Positions 39,958 to 47,898 of a stretch of DNA of 47,898 nt are shown piece by piece. Position numbers and translations under genes: made by a program. The stretch spans positions 1-47,898 of the forward strand of contig DXFE01000007.1 in NCBI GenBank assembly GCA_019114585.1, given 5' to 3'. Source of the DNA: Gemmiger_A avium (GTDB lineage: Bacteria; Bacillota; Clostridia; Oscillospirales; Ruminococcaceae). Every line of letters starts with the position of its first letter. The first letter of the stretch is position 1. The notes under the pieces are model-generated. The model saw nothing but the letters and a program-made list of their open reading frames with translations, did no database searches and was not told where the DNA came from.

Positions 39958-40556
39958 ATCTGTATCTTCTGCGCCACGGCGAAACCGATTACAACCGCCG
40001 CAAGGCGCTGCAGGGGCAGCTGGACAAGCCCCTCAACGAAACCGGCCGCAACCAGGCCCGGGAGGCTGCTCGCCAGCTGGCCGGCGTGACCTTTGACCGG
40101 GTATATGTAAGCCCGCTGCACCGCACCCGGGACACCGCCATGCTGGCCACCGGTCTGCGGGAGGATCAGCTGACCATCGAGCCGGCCATCATCGAAATCA
40201 GTTTTGGTATCTGGGAGGGGCAGACCACCGACGCTTTGGGCGAGGCATTTGCGCCCTTCTTTGCCGATCCGCCCGCCTACCGACCGCCGGAGGGCGGCGA
40301 AAGCCTGGAACATCTGGTAGCCCGGGTGGGTGAGTTTCTGGACCGGGTCAGCCGGGAACATGCGGGCGACCACAACATCCTGGCGGTAAGCCACGGGGCC
40401 GCTATCCATGCGCTGCTCACCGCGGCGCTGGGCACGCCCCTCTCCCAGTTCTGGGCCGAGAGCGTGGGCAACTGCGGATTTGTGGTGCTGCATCACGACG
40501 GCACCGCCTGGACCCTGGCGCAGCACTGCGCCGCCCGGGACAAATACTACGGCTGA
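39954..40556 (+). CDS. Histidine phosphatase family protein
   Basis: A 200-residue phosphoglycerate-mutase-like phosphatase. The catalytic motif is R7-H8-G9-E10 (LYLLRHGETDYN), with the acid in ISFGIWEGQ and the second histidine in AVSHGAAIHALL. Substrates in this family range from phosphosugars to alpha-ribazole phosphate and cannot be assigned. The ATG overlaps the udk stop (ATGA), so the two are coupled; a nucleotide or sugar phosphate is plausible. A terminator follows. Confidence 0.92.
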   Translation: MNLYLLRHGETDYNRRKALQGQLDKPLNETGRNQAREAARQLAGVTFDRVYVSPLHRTRDTAMLATGLREDQLTIEPAIIEISFGIWEGQTTDALGEAFAPFFADPPAYRPPEGGESLEHLVARVGEFLDRVSREHAGDHNILAVSHGAAIHALLTAALGTPLSQFWAESVGNCGFVVLHHDGTAWTLAQHCAARDKYYG

Positions 40557-40568
40557 ACTACATACAAA

Positions 40569-40607
40569 AACTCCGCTGCGCAAAACCGCGCATCGGAGTT
40601 CTTTTTT
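40569..40607 (+). terminator. Terminator of the trxB-like/udk operon
   Basis: 7-bp outer stem (40569-40575 with 40594-40600) with an inner TGCG/CGCA stem, followed by six T residues. The convergent histidine kinase gene ends inside the T run. Confidence 0.75.
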
Positions 40608-42597
40608 ATGTTGGCAGCGGAAGCTGCGCCGGGACAGAAACTGAGGCCTGGGTGAGATTGGGTACATCCGCCGGCGGTTCTTCCCGGACCGGCGGGGCGC
40701 TGAGCGGGAAGGACGCCCAGGCTTTGAACAGGTCTCCGTCGATGGCCAGGCCGAACTCGCCGTTCTGCAGCTCCGCCAGGCTGCGGGCAATGTTCAGGCC
40801 CAGGCCGCTGCCCTCGGTGGTTCGGCTGGAATCCCCCCGCACGAACCGCTCCATCAGTTCGTCCGCCGGAATATTCAGCTGTTGGCGGCTGATGTTCTTG
40901 ACCCGCAGCCAGGCCCGACCCTCCCGCTGTTCGGCCTCCACATAGACCCGGGTGCCCGGCTGGGAGTATTTGCAGGCGTTGCTCAGCAGGTTATCCACCA
41001 CCCGCCAGGTAAGACGCCCGTCCAGCATCGACCAGACCGGTTCACCGGGCAGCTGCAGAACCGGTTCCAGGTTGCTTTTTTCCAGCCGGGGGGCGTACTC
41101 CCCTACCGCCTGGGTAAGCAGTTCGGCCAGATCGGTGGGCTCGGCGTTCACCGGCAGGCTTCCGCTGCTGGCCTTGCTGGCCTCCACCAGATCCTCGGTG
41201 AGTTTTTTCAATCGCTGTCCCTGCCGGGCAATGACCGCCGCATACTCGGCGGCCTGGGGTTCCAGCGGCTGTTTCTGCAGCAGATCCACATAGTTGATGA
41301 TGCTGGTCAGGGGTGTTTTCAAATCGTGGGACACGTTGGTGATCAGGTCGGTCTTGAACCGCTCGCTGCGCAGACGCTCATCCACGGCGGCGCTCATACC
41401 CTCGCTGATGCGGTTCAGGTCTTCCCCCTGCTCCCGCAGCGGGCCCCAGAGTTTTTTGGCCGGGACACGGACGCTCAGGTCTCCCTGGGCCATCTTGCGG
41501 GAAACCAGCCGCAGCTGGTGCAGCCCGGCGAAGAACCGGCACAGCACCGCCAGCAGCAGCACCTGCGCGGCGAGCCAGAGCAGCCAGAAAAACAGTTCGT
41601 AGGAATCAAAGGCGATCAGGGTGAGGACTGTTTCGCCCAGCAGCACACAGACGCCGCCCATCATGGCGACCCAGACCAGCGGCAGCGCGGCAAAGGAATC
41701 CCGCAGCCAGCGGAAGAATCCCCGCACCAGCCGCCAGGTCCAGCGAAGCACCGCCCCGCTCAGACTGTGGCGGAACAGCACCCCTGCCCGGGCACGGGCA
41801 CAAATTCCCATCAGGGCATCGGTGAAGAACAAAAAGCCTCCCCACAGGCCCAGCAGCCAGAGCACGGTTCCCAGGATATTCTGCGCGCCGTTGCTCATCA
41901 AGGCTAAGCAGAGTGCCCCTCCGCCCACGGTAAGCAGAAGATACGCTTCCAGCGGCAGAAAACCCGCCGGGCCGGCGTTGCGCTGCCCGCCGGGGGCGCG
42001 GCCCGCGTTCCAGAGCAGAAAGATCAGCAAGCCCAGGGACAAAGCCAGGCTCGCGGCGGCTACCGCTGGCAAAAAGTAGCGTTCATCATAGAGGTTGACA
42101 AAGAGCAAATATTCGTAATAGTAACTGTCACCCACCGGCAGGGTGCAGTCCACCGTCCAGTCTACCCGGTACCAGACGTCCTCCGCCCCTTCATCATAGT
42201 AAAAAGACTGGCGCGGAATGGTCGCTGATCCACTGATCGTATCTGTACTGGCGGTGTAGGTGGCCGAGAGCAGTGTGCCTTCCCCCATCGGATCTTTTCC
42301 GGAAACCTCCCAGAGCTCATAGGTCAGGTTGGAATTCTGGGGAGAATAGATGCTCTCTGCCCAATCGGGCTCCCCTTCTGCCCCCGCTATCTGCGCAATG
42401 GTAGTGGTATCCCTTTCTATCTCGCCGTAAAACGCCTCGGTTTCAAAATAGCTTTCCGCCTGCCGGTTGGCGTACCAGTTGCAGTTTTCGCACCACAGGG
42501 TACCAAACAGGCTCAGGCCCCCGATGGCGGAACTTAGCGCCAGCAGAAAAAATGCCAGCGCCCGCACCCCGATGCGTTCGCCCAGCCGGGTCTTCAT
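40606..42597 (-). CDS. Sensor histidine kinase
   Basis: A 663-residue membrane kinase. The first helix is about 10-32, an extracellular sensor segment of about 130 residues follows, then about five more helices (about 165-355), unusually many for this class. A HAMP linker (RKMAQGDLSVRVPAKKL) leads to the phospho-acceptor H424 in NVSHDLKTP. The ATPase domain has NLLSNACKYSQPGTRV and GSGLGLNIARSLAEL. It resembles VanS-type kinases. It starts 4 bases after the response regulator's stop. The extracellular part has no recognised ligand domain. Confidence 0.92.
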   Translation of the reverse strand: MKTRLGERIGVRALAFFLLALSSAIGGLSLFGTLWCENCNWYANRQAESYFETEAFYGEIERDTTTIAQIAGAEGEPDWAESIYSPQNSNLTYELWEVSGKDPMGEGTLLSATYTASTDTISGSATIPRQSFYYDEGAEDVWYRVDWTVDCTLPVGDSYYYEYLLFVNLYDERYFLPAVAAASLALSLGLLIFLLWNAGRAPGGQRNAGPAGFLPLEAYLLLTVGGGALCLALMSNGAQNILGTVLWLLGLWGGFLFFTDALMGICARARAGVLFRHSLSGAVLRWTWRLVRGFFRWLRDSFAALPLVWVAMMGGVCVLLGETVLTLIAFDSYELFFWLLWLAAQVLLLAVLCRFFAGLHQLRLVSRKMAQGDLSVRVPAKKLWGPLREQGEDLNRISEGMSAAVDERLRSERFKTDLITNVSHDLKTPLTSIINYVDLLQKQPLEPQAAEYAAVIARQGQRLKKLTEDLVEASKASSGSLPVNAEPTDLAELLTQAVGEYAPRLEKSNLEPVLQLPGEPVWSMLDGRLTWRVVDNLLSNACKYSQPGTRVYVEAEQREGRAWLRVKNISRQQLNIPADELMERFVRGDSSRTTEGSGLGLNIARSLAELQNGEFGLAIDGDLFKAWASFPLSAPPVREEPPADVPNLTQASVSVPAQLPLPT

Positions 42598-42601
42598 GGG
42601 C

Positions 42602-43297
42602 TTACACCCCCTTTTCCATCTTATAGCCCAGGCCCCATACCACCTTCAGATACCGGGGCTGGGACGGATCGATCTCAATCTTCTCCCGCAGGTGACGGAT
42701 GTGCACCGCCACCGCGCTCTCGCTGCCCAGGGCGGGCTCGTTCCACACCAGCTCGTAAATCTGGGTACTGGAATACACCCGGCCCGGGTTCTGCATCAGC
42801 AGCCGCAGGATGTTGTACTCGATGGGAGTCAGGGCAATAGGCGCACCGTCCACCGTTACGGTTTTGGTCTCATCGTCCAGGCACACGCCCCCCACCTGCA
42901 GCCGGTGGCCGCCCGCGTCGGGCATGCCGCCCAGCTGGGCGTACCGGCGCAGCTGGCTTTTTACCCGGGCCAGCAGTTCCACCGGATTAAAAGGTTTGGT
43001 CACATAGTCGTCCGCCCCTACGTTCAGGCCCAGCACCTTGTCGCTGTCCTCACTTTTGGCGGTGAGCAGAATGATCGGCACGTTGCTGGTCTGGCGCAGC
43101 CGGGCGGTGGCGGCAATGCCGTCCATGGCGGGCATCATCACGTCCAGCAAAATCAGGTGCAGCGGTTCCCGGGCCGCGATCTCCAGCGCCTGAGCCCCGT
43201 TTTCCGCTTCAAACAGGTTGTATCCCTCGCTGGACAGATAAATTTTAAGCGCGGCACGGATGTCCGCGTCATCGTCGCAAATCAGAATGTTATACAT
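42602..43297 (-). CDS. OmpR/VanR-family response regulator
   Basis: A 231-residue regulator. The receiver domain covers 1-115 with acidic pocket CDDDAD, phospho-acceptor D52 (LILLDVMMP) and the conserved lysine in DYVTKPF. The winged-helix OmpR domain covers about 130-228 (LTPIEYNILRLLMQNPGRVYS, AVAVHIRHLREKIE). GGGAGG lies 6 bases before ATG 43297. It is encoded before its kinase and diverges from a glycosyltransferase gene. The shared 205-base region has TTAAG-type direct repeats suited to this regulator. Confidence 0.95.
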   Translation of the reverse strand: MYNILICDDDADIRAALKIYLSSEGYNLFEAENGAQALEIAAREPLHLILLDVMMPAMDGIAATARLRQTSNVPIILLTAKSEDSDKVLGLNVGADDYVTKPFNPVELLARVKSQLRRYAQLGGMPDAGGHRLQVGGVCLDDETKTVTVDGAPIALTPIEYNILRLLMQNPGRVYSSTQIYELVWNEPALGSESAVAVHIRHLREKIEIDPSQPRYLKVVWGLGYKMEKGV

Positions 43298-43388
43298 ATG
43301 GTTCCTCCCTGCCCCGCGGATGGCCAGGCCCCCGCAAGCGGCAATTTCATTATAGCCCAATCCCCCGCAAAGGGAAAGCCGCCCCCAT

Positions 43389-43469
43389 CTTAAGATTTCA
43401 TTAAGGAACGCCGTCTTATATAAATCTTAAACAATTCCCCCGCAGGCCTTAAAAAAGGGATGGTATGCT
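43389..43469 (+). promoter_or_regulatory. Putative response-regulator sites and glycosyltransferase promoter
   Basis: TTAAG at 43390 and 43401 (11 bases apart), and TTATA/TTAAA at 43417 and 43428 (also 11 apart), form two direct-repeat pairs 26-27 bases from each other. CCTTAAAAAAGG follows at 43447-43458, then a -10 box TATGCT at 43464-43469. Repeats 11 bases apart are usual for OmpR-family dimers. Confidence 0.5.
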
Positions 43470-43502
43470 GAGACCGTAGCCAAAAACGGGAGGAGCGGTC
43501 AT

Positions 43503-44747
43503 ATGGAAGGCATGAATCTGCTGTTTGTTTTGTCGCTGCTGTGCAAGGCAGCCTGTGTGTGGTTTGCGCTGGTAGCGGTTGCCGGCCTTGTATGCCGTGC
43601 CCGGCAGGGATTCAGGCCCCGGTACTCCCCTGCCGCGCCCCGTACCCGGTTTGCGGTGCTGGCCGCGGGCCGCAACGAGGAAGCGGTGATTGGCGGGTTC
43701 GTGCGCAGCATTCTGGCGCAGGACTATCCCCGGGAACTGTTTGATGTTTATGTACTGCCCAACAACTGCACCGACGACACCGCCGGGACAGCCCGGGCGG
43801 CGGGGGCCATCGTGCTGGACTGCCCCGGCGCCCACAGCAAGGGCGAGGCGCTGCACAGCGGTCTGGCCCGGCTGCGGAACATGGATTACGATGCCTTCTG
43901 CGTGTTTGACGCGGACAACCAGGCAGATCCGGCGTTTCTGTCCCGGATGAACGACGCGTTCTGTGCCGGGGCCCGGGTGGCCAAGGGACGGATCGCCGCC
44001 CAGAACCCCCGCGCGGGCTGGGTGGCCGGATGCTATGGTCTGTATTTCCGGCTGTTTGATCTGTTTTTCAACGAGCCCCGGGGTGCACTGGGGCTGTCCG
44101 CCAAACTGGTGGGCACCGGATTCGCGGTACATAAAGAGGTGCTGGACCGGCTGGGCGGCTGGAACACCGTGACGATCGCGGAAGACGCGGAGTTTTCCGC
44201 CCAGTGCGCGGAGTTGGGTTATCCGGTAGCCTGGGTGCCCGGAGCGGTGACCCGGGATGTGGAGCCGGTGTCCTTCCGGGTCAGCCTGGTGCAGCGGCGG
44301 CGCTGGATCGGCGGCGTGCTGCAGGCCGGACAAGCCCGGGGCGGCTGCCTGGCCCGGGCGCTGGTACAGCGGCGGCGGGCGGTTACCCTGGACAGCTGCC
44401 TGTTTTTCCTGACCCCGCTTACCGGGGCGGTGGGCACCCTGCTGGGTGTGACAGGCACAGCACTGGCACTGGCCCGGGGGCATCTGCCCCTGTGGGCACC
44501 GCTGGCAGCGGCGATGCTGGGCTGGCTGGGCTGCGCGCTGGGAGCACTGGTTCTGCGGCTGTTCCTGCCCTGGGCGGAACGGCCGGGGCTTGGCAGTGTG
44601 CTGGGGTTTGGGCTGTTCATGGCCTGCTGGGCCCCGCTGGGTGTACTGGGTGTTCTGTGCCCGCCCCGCCGCTGGGTACCGGTGGATCACACCGCCCATC
44701 TGACGGTGCGGCGCGGGCGCTGGCTGCGCCGTGAACGCGCGGCCTGA
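43503..44747 (+). CDS. Membrane glycosyltransferase, family 2
   Basis: A 414-residue GT2 enzyme. An N-terminal helix is at about 8-30. The catalytic domain has the metal-binding D136-A-D138 (FDADNQADP), the base D228 in TIAEDAEF, and Q264-RRR-W268 (the QxxRW motif of processive transferases). Three or four helices follow at about 290-395. This layout resembles cellulose/hyaluronan-synthase-like enzymes and glucosaminyltransferases that export or extend a polysaccharide or glycolipid. The sugar is unknown. GGGAGGAG precedes ATG 43503. It is divergent from, and probably controlled by, the two-component system. Confidence 0.9.
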   Translation: MEGMNLLFVLSLLCKAACVWFALVAVAGLVCRARQGFRPRYSPAAPRTRFAVLAAGRNEEAVIGGFVRSILAQDYPRELFDVYVLPNNCTDDTAGTARAAGAIVLDCPGAHSKGEALHSGLARLRNMDYDAFCVFDADNQADPAFLSRMNDAFCAGARVAKGRIAAQNPRAGWVAGCYGLYFRLFDLFFNEPRGALGLSAKLVGTGFAVHKEVLDRLGGWNTVTIAEDAEFSAQCAELGYPVAWVPGAVTRDVEPVSFRVSLVQRRRWIGGVLQAGQARGGCLARALVQRRRAVTLDSCLFFLTPLTGAVGTLLGVTGTALALARGHLPLWAPLAAAMLGWLGCALGALVLRLFLPWAERPGLGSVLGFGLFMACWAPLGVLGVLCPPRRWVPVDHTAHLTVRRGRWLRRERAA

Positions 44748-44851
44748 GCCCCGGATGTTGTGGGAACATCAAACGCACCGAAAACCGCTTCTCCTTTTGT
44801 GTGCCCGGCAACGCTTTGGCAAGAATCATCGCTTTTTGCCTGTGGGCATGG

Positions 44852-44909
44852 TATAATAAAGATGCTCCCCGACCGGTGGACGGGGAGCGTTTTTTGTATC
44901 TTCCACCGG
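44852..44909 (+). promoter_or_regulatory. Promoter with attenuator-like leader before the double CmpB gene
   Basis: An extended -10 box (TGG-TATAAT, 44852-44857) is followed at once by a terminator hairpin (GCTCCCCG 44864-44871 with CGGGGAGC 44881-44888, then GTTTTTTG). The loop sequence CCGGTGGA (44873-44880) is the exact complement of TCCACCGG (44902-44909) downstream. The two pairings exclude each other, as in an attenuator. Alternatively the hairpin simply terminates the glycosyltransferase transcript. Confidence 0.5.
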
Positions 44910-44929
44910 AAGTATTTGAGGAGTTTTGT

Positions 44930-46264
44930 ATGGAATACGGGTTTTATCCCCTGGCATGGCTGTTCTTTATCTATTCGTTTGCGGGCTGGGTGCTGGAAAC
45001 CGCCCAGGCCGCCGTGGTACATAAAAAATTTATGAACCGCGGCTTTATCAACCTGCCGCTCTGCCCCATCTACGGCACGGTTGCGGTGAGCTTCGCGCTC
45101 TTCTTGCAGGAGCTGACCCACACCTGGTTCTTCCTGTTTTTGGGCGGCATGATCCTCTCCGCTTTTGTGGAGTTGATCAGCGGCAAGCTGTTGGAGGCTA
45201 TCTTCCACCGCAAGTGGTGGGACTACTCCAACCAGAAGTTCCAGTTTGAGGGCTACATCTGCCTGAAATACAGCATCCTGTGGGGCCTGTTCGACGTGCT
45301 GTGCATGAAGCTGCTGAACCCGCTGGTGCTGCGGCTGGGCGCCTTGTTCCCGCCGCTGGTGGGCGAGATCGTGGTCTGGGTGCTGATCGCGCTGTTGGCC
45401 ATCGACTTTATCTCCAGTGCGGCGGCTGTGGCGCAGATGAAGGTGCGGCTGGGCCGCATCGATGAAATCGGCGACGGTCTGGGCGTGCTGACCGACCGGC
45501 TGGGCAACGCGCTGACCCGCCGCATCCAGCGCCGTATGGTCAAGGCGTATCCCAACCTGCAGGTGGAAAAGCTGCTGGAAGAGCGCCGGGCCCGGGCGCA
45601 GCAGAAAACCGGCGAAAAGGTGTTTGCCGAGGGCTGCGGATTCTACAAACTGACCCTGCTGTTCTTTATCGGTGCATTCCTGGGCGACATTGTGGAGACG
45701 ATCTTCTGCTATGTGACCGCCGGCGTGCTCATGAGCCGCAGCAGCGTGGTGTATGGGCCGTTCAGCATCGTCTGGGGCCTGGGTGCTGTGCTGCTGACCG
45801 CCATCCTCTACCGCTGGCGGGACAAGAGCGACCGCTACATCTTTGTGGTGGGCACGGTTCTGGGCGGCGCCTACGAATACGTGTGCAGCGTGTTCACCGA
45901 ACTGGTATTCGGCACCGTGTTCTGGGACTACAGCAAAATCCCCTTCAACCTGGGCGGCCGTATCAACCTGCTGTACTGCTTCTTCTGGGGCATCGCTGCG
46001 GTGGTCTGGCTCAAGGTGGTATATCCCCGGCTGTCGGCCCTGATTGAAAAGATCCCCATGCGGCCCGGTGTCATCATCACCTGGGTGCTGGTGGTGTTCA
46101 TGATCTTCAACATGATCGTGAGCAGCCTGGCCATGGCCCGGTATGTGGAGCGCAACACCGTTGCCGATCCCGGCACCGGCCCCCTGGCGCAGCTGCTGGA
46201 CGAGCGGTTCCCCGACGAGCGGATGGAGCGCATCTACCCCAACGCCATTATTGTAGACGACTGA
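44930..46264 (+). CDS. Duplicated CmpB-domain membrane protein
   Basis: A 444-residue protein with two CmpB-like units. The first (about 5-180) has LFFIYSFAGWVLETAQAAVV, NRGFINLPLCPIYGTVA and KWWDYSNQKFQFEGYICL. A helical cytoplasmic linker with many Arg (about 180-235) follows. The second unit (about 240-420) has LTLLFFIGAFLGDIVETIFC, VYGPFSIVWGLGAVL and VFWDYSKIPFNLGGRIN. It ends in a last helix and an acidic tail. The repeat of the WDYS element in both halves supports internal duplication. The function is unknown, as for the single-unit member at 24439. ATG 44930 is 6 bases after GAGGAG. Confidence 0.87.
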   Translation: MEYGFYPLAWLFFIYSFAGWVLETAQAAVVHKKFMNRGFINLPLCPIYGTVAVSFALFLQELTHTWFFLFLGGMILSAFVELISGKLLEAIFHRKWWDYSNQKFQFEGYICLKYSILWGLFDVLCMKLLNPLVLRLGALFPPLVGEIVVWVLIALLAIDFISSAAAVAQMKVRLGRIDEIGDGLGVLTDRLGNALTRRIQRRMVKAYPNLQVEKLLEERRARAQQKTGEKVFAEGCGFYKLTLLFFIGAFLGDIVETIFCYVTAGVLMSRSSVVYGPFSIVWGLGAVLLTAILYRWRDKSDRYIFVVGTVLGGAYEYVCSVFTELVFGTVFWDYSKIPFNLGGRINLLYCFFWGIAAVVWLKVVYPRLSALIEKIPMRPGVIITWVLVVFMIFNMIVSSLAMARYVERNTVADPGTGPLAQLLDERFPDERMERIYPNAIIVDD

Positions 46265-46277
46265 TTTTTTGCAGGCA

Positions 46278-46309
46278 AAGGCCCGCGCCGGTTGGCGCGG
46301 GCCTTTTTT
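46278..46309 (+). terminator. Terminator of the double CmpB gene
   Basis: 12-bp perfect stem (46278-46289 with 46294-46305), GGTT loop, six T residues. Confidence 0.88.
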
Positions 46310-46310
46310 G

Positions 46311-46370
46311 TTGACAGCCGCGCAGGCAGATGGTATTATTATGTTGCACGATATATCGCGACGCATAATA
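46311..46370 (+). promoter_or_regulatory. Promoter and palindromic operator of the PadR-DUF2812 pair
   Basis: TTGACA (46311-46316), 17 bases, TATTAT (46334-46339). Overlapping and following the -10 is a compound palindrome: TATTATG (46337-46343), CGATATATCG (46349-46358), CATAATA (46364-46370), all centred at 46353.5. Its position over the transcription start suits autorepression by PadR. Confidence 0.75.
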
Positions 46371-46387
46371 GTAAAGGAGGCGGTGGC

Positions 46388-46696
46388 ATGGAGCAGCAGC
46401 CAATGACCGAGGCCATGTACTATGTACTGCTGGCCCTGCTGCGTCCGCTGCACGGGTACGGGCTGATGCAGCGGATCAGCCAGCTGAGCGGCGGGCGGCT
46501 GACCATGAGCCCCGGTACCCTGTATGGCATTTTAAGCCGTCTGCAGCGGGAAGGGCTGATCCGGCTGGAAGACCAGGACGCCCGCCGCAAGACCTACGCA
46601 CTGACCGAAAACGGAAAAGAAGCCCTTAAAACGGAGTATGCCCGCCTTTGCCGCCTGGTGGAGGACGGGGCACTGCTGAAGGAGGAAGGACTATGA
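46388..46696 (+). CDS. PadR-family transcription repressor
   Basis: A 102-residue winged-helix protein of the short PadR-s2 type: MTEAMYYVLLALLRPLHGYGL, then the recognition segment MSPGTLYGILSRLQREGLI and the wing DARRKTYALTENG. AAGGAGG lies 7 bases before ATG 46388. The stop overlaps the DUF2812 start as ATGA. PadR genes paired with DUF2812 membrane proteins are frequent in Clostridia, usually as envelope-stress or drug-responsive switches. The palindrome at 46337-46370 is its probable operator. Confidence 0.93.
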   Translation: MEQQPMTEAMYYVLLALLRPLHGYGLMQRISQLSGGRLTMSPGTLYGILSRLQREGLIRLEDQDARRKTYALTENGKEALKTEYARLCRLVEDGALLKEEGL

Positions 46697-47841
46697 AACG
46701 GCTTTACTGGCCTCATCCCAACGACTGGGACATCGGCGGTATGGAGCGCTTCTATGCCCGCATGGCGCGGCGCGGCTGGCAGCTGGAAAAGCGGGGCGCG
46801 TTCTTCAGCCGGTTTATCCGCAAGGAGCCGGAGGAGGTATGCTACCGGGTAGAGCTGGCCAGTGCCTCGGGAAATTTTGGCGAGGTACAGCTGCCGCCGG
46901 AACAGATCCAGCTGTACGAGGAGTGCGGCTGGCAATATGTGACCGGGCGCGGACTGGTACACCTGTTCCGGGCGCCGGCGGGCAGCGGTGAGCCGGAGCT
47001 GTACGACGATCCCCGCCAGCAGGCAGACACCCTGCAGGGGCTGCGCCGGGAGGCCCGCCATCAGCTGATCGGCGCGTGTGTACAGACGGCCATCTACCTG
47101 CTGCTGGTTTGCCTGAACTGGAGCGGCCGGTTTGCCGATATGCGGATCACCTGCCTGCAGGCGCCCACGCTGGTGCCGCTGGCCCTTATTTTGATGGGCA
47201 GCCTGCTGGCCGGGGCCCTGCACCAGGTGATCAGCCTGGGGCGGCAGTACCGGCGGATGCGGTTGGGTCAGCCACTGGACCGGCGGCCGCAATGGGGCTG
47301 GCGGACCATTCAGGGCGGATTCTGGGCGGCAGGCGCTGTCTGCGTTGCGTTTCTTGTGTGGCAGGCGGTCGGAACCCGCACCCTGATGCCGGTAGCCGGG
47401 CAGGTTGGGCCCTGCCTGGTGCTGGAACAGCTGGGCGAAGAGGGCGAGCTGACCAATCTGCCGGTGCGGGAGGGGCGCGAAAGTTCCATCCGCGTTACCC
47501 CGCTGCTGGGCGGGCGCTGGTGGCACGGCCAGGAAATCCGGGAAACGGGAAGCACCCAGGCCAGCCTGTTTCAGGATGTATACGAACTGAGCAGCCCGCA
47601 GGCAGCAGCCGAGCTGGGCCCCATCCTGACGGAGACCGCCACCTTTGGCTGGGCCATGGAGACCGTGGAGGTGGACGGACTGGACTGGGCTGTCTGCGGT
47701 GCGCTGGAAGCGGTGGCGGTGCGCGGCAATAAAGCCGCCTGCATCACCCTGCTTGTTCCCGTGGAAAACGACGAAGAGCAGCGGGCCGCGCTGACGCAGG
47801 CACTTACCGTACTGGCTGAGCAATGGAATGACCCGACATAA
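46693..47841 (+). CDS. DUF2812 membrane protein
   Basis: A 382-residue protein. The N-terminal DUF2812 domain (about 15-110) contains MERFYARMARRGWQLEKRG and ECGWQYVTGRGLVHLFRAP. Helices follow at about 135-155, 165-190 and 220-240, and then a C-terminal, probably extracytoplasmic, domain of about 140 residues. Its ATG overlaps the PadR stop. The C-terminal domain is longer than in minimal family members. The role is unknown beyond the fixed partnership with PadR. Confidence 0.88.
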   Translation: MKRLYWPHPNDWDIGGMERFYARMARRGWQLEKRGAFFSRFIRKEPEEVCYRVELASASGNFGEVQLPPEQIQLYEECGWQYVTGRGLVHLFRAPAGSGEPELYDDPRQQADTLQGLRREARHQLIGACVQTAIYLLLVCLNWSGRFADMRITCLQAPTLVPLALILMGSLLAGALHQVISLGRQYRRMRLGQPLDRRPQWGWRTIQGGFWAAGAVCVAFLVWQAVGTRTLMPVAGQVGPCLVLEQLGEEGELTNLPVREGRESSIRVTPLLGGRWWHGQEIRETGSTQASLFQDVYELSSPQAAAELGPILTETATFGWAMETVEVDGLDWAVCGALEAVAVRGNKAACITLLVPVENDEEQRAALTQALTVLAEQWNDPT

Positions 47842-47854
47842 GTAACCTTATATA

Positions 47855-47890
47855 ACAAAACAGCCGTCCCTGCGGGGGCGGCCGTTTTGT
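47855..47890 (+). terminator. Terminator of the PadR-DUF2812 operon
   Basis: 16-bp imperfect stem (47855-47870 with 47874-47890) ending in TTTTGTCTG. Confidence 0.75.
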
Positions 47891-47898
47891 CTGTAATA

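Overview
The window looks like a chromosome segment of a strictly anaerobic, GC-rich Firmicute of the gut Oscillospiraceae/Ruminococcaceae type (Gemmiger/Subdoligranulum/Faecalibacterium-like). This placement is inferred from gene content and style, not from a marker gene: Clostridia-type families (SpoIIID, SigI/RsgI, desulfoferrodoxin, CmpB-like membrane proteins, VTC-DUF4956-CotH), strong purine-rich ribosome binding sites, TTGNNN-17-TATAAT promoters, and very heavy CTG/GCC codon use, matched by a tRNA-Leu(CAG). No phage, insertion sequence, integrase, rRNA or CRISPR array is visible.

Layout. 1-549 (minus): a cut-off DUF3021-like membrane gene and a LytTR regulator. 789-875: tRNA-Leu(CAG). 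1317-3119: oligoendopeptidase F. 3369-10459: a complete oligopeptide ABC operon (oppA-B-C-D-F plus a small membrane protein) whose OppC carries a seven-repeat RCC1-like beta-propeller in its first extracellular loop. 10684-13808: a zinc-ribbon membrane protein, a condensation-fold acyltransferase and, on the other strand, an alpha/beta hydrolase. 13862-19110 (minus): sigI - rsgI - RsgI-like lipoprotein - VTC polymerase - DUF4956 - CotH kinase, with two near-identical SigI-type promoters. 19321-25359: a PH-domain protein, oleate hydratase, DUF308 proteins, a Crp/Fnr regulator, desulfoferrodoxin and a CmpB-like protein, with two matching activator-type promoters. 25473-27542: a membrane-anchored LRR surface protein. 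27662-30521: a copper efflux operon (copA with copZ fused in frame, csoR). 30567-32301: a LysR regulator diverging from a carboxymuconolactone-decarboxylase-like protein. 32410-34196: adenosine deaminase and an inositol-monophosphatase-family protein. 34332-37429: an extracytoplasmic flavinylated reductase diverging from an AraC regulator. 37504-40556: spoIIID, then a thioredoxin-reductase-like protein, dCMP deaminase, uridine kinase and a histidine phosphatase. 40606-44747: a two-component system diverging from a family 2 glycosyltransferase. 44930-47841: a double CmpB-domain protein behind an attenuator-like leader, then a PadR-DUF2812 pair.

The most promising candidate for an undescribed system is the SigI operon. 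A sigma factor, its membrane anti-sigma factor, a lipid-anchored copy of the anti-sigma sensor domain, a polyphosphate-polymerase-like protein, a four-helix membrane protein and a CotH-type secreted-protein kinase are co-transcribed from sigma-I-like promoters. Both sensor proteins end in tails rich in the motif D-S-[G/A]-Y, which look like substrates for the kinase. Other candidates are the propeller-bearing OppC, the copA-copZ fusion with its own internal ribosome binding site, and a Crp/Fnr-type promoter shared by oleate hydratase and a DUF308-superoxide reductase operon.

All coordinates and motifs were read by eye. Family assignments come from motif recognition without database searches.
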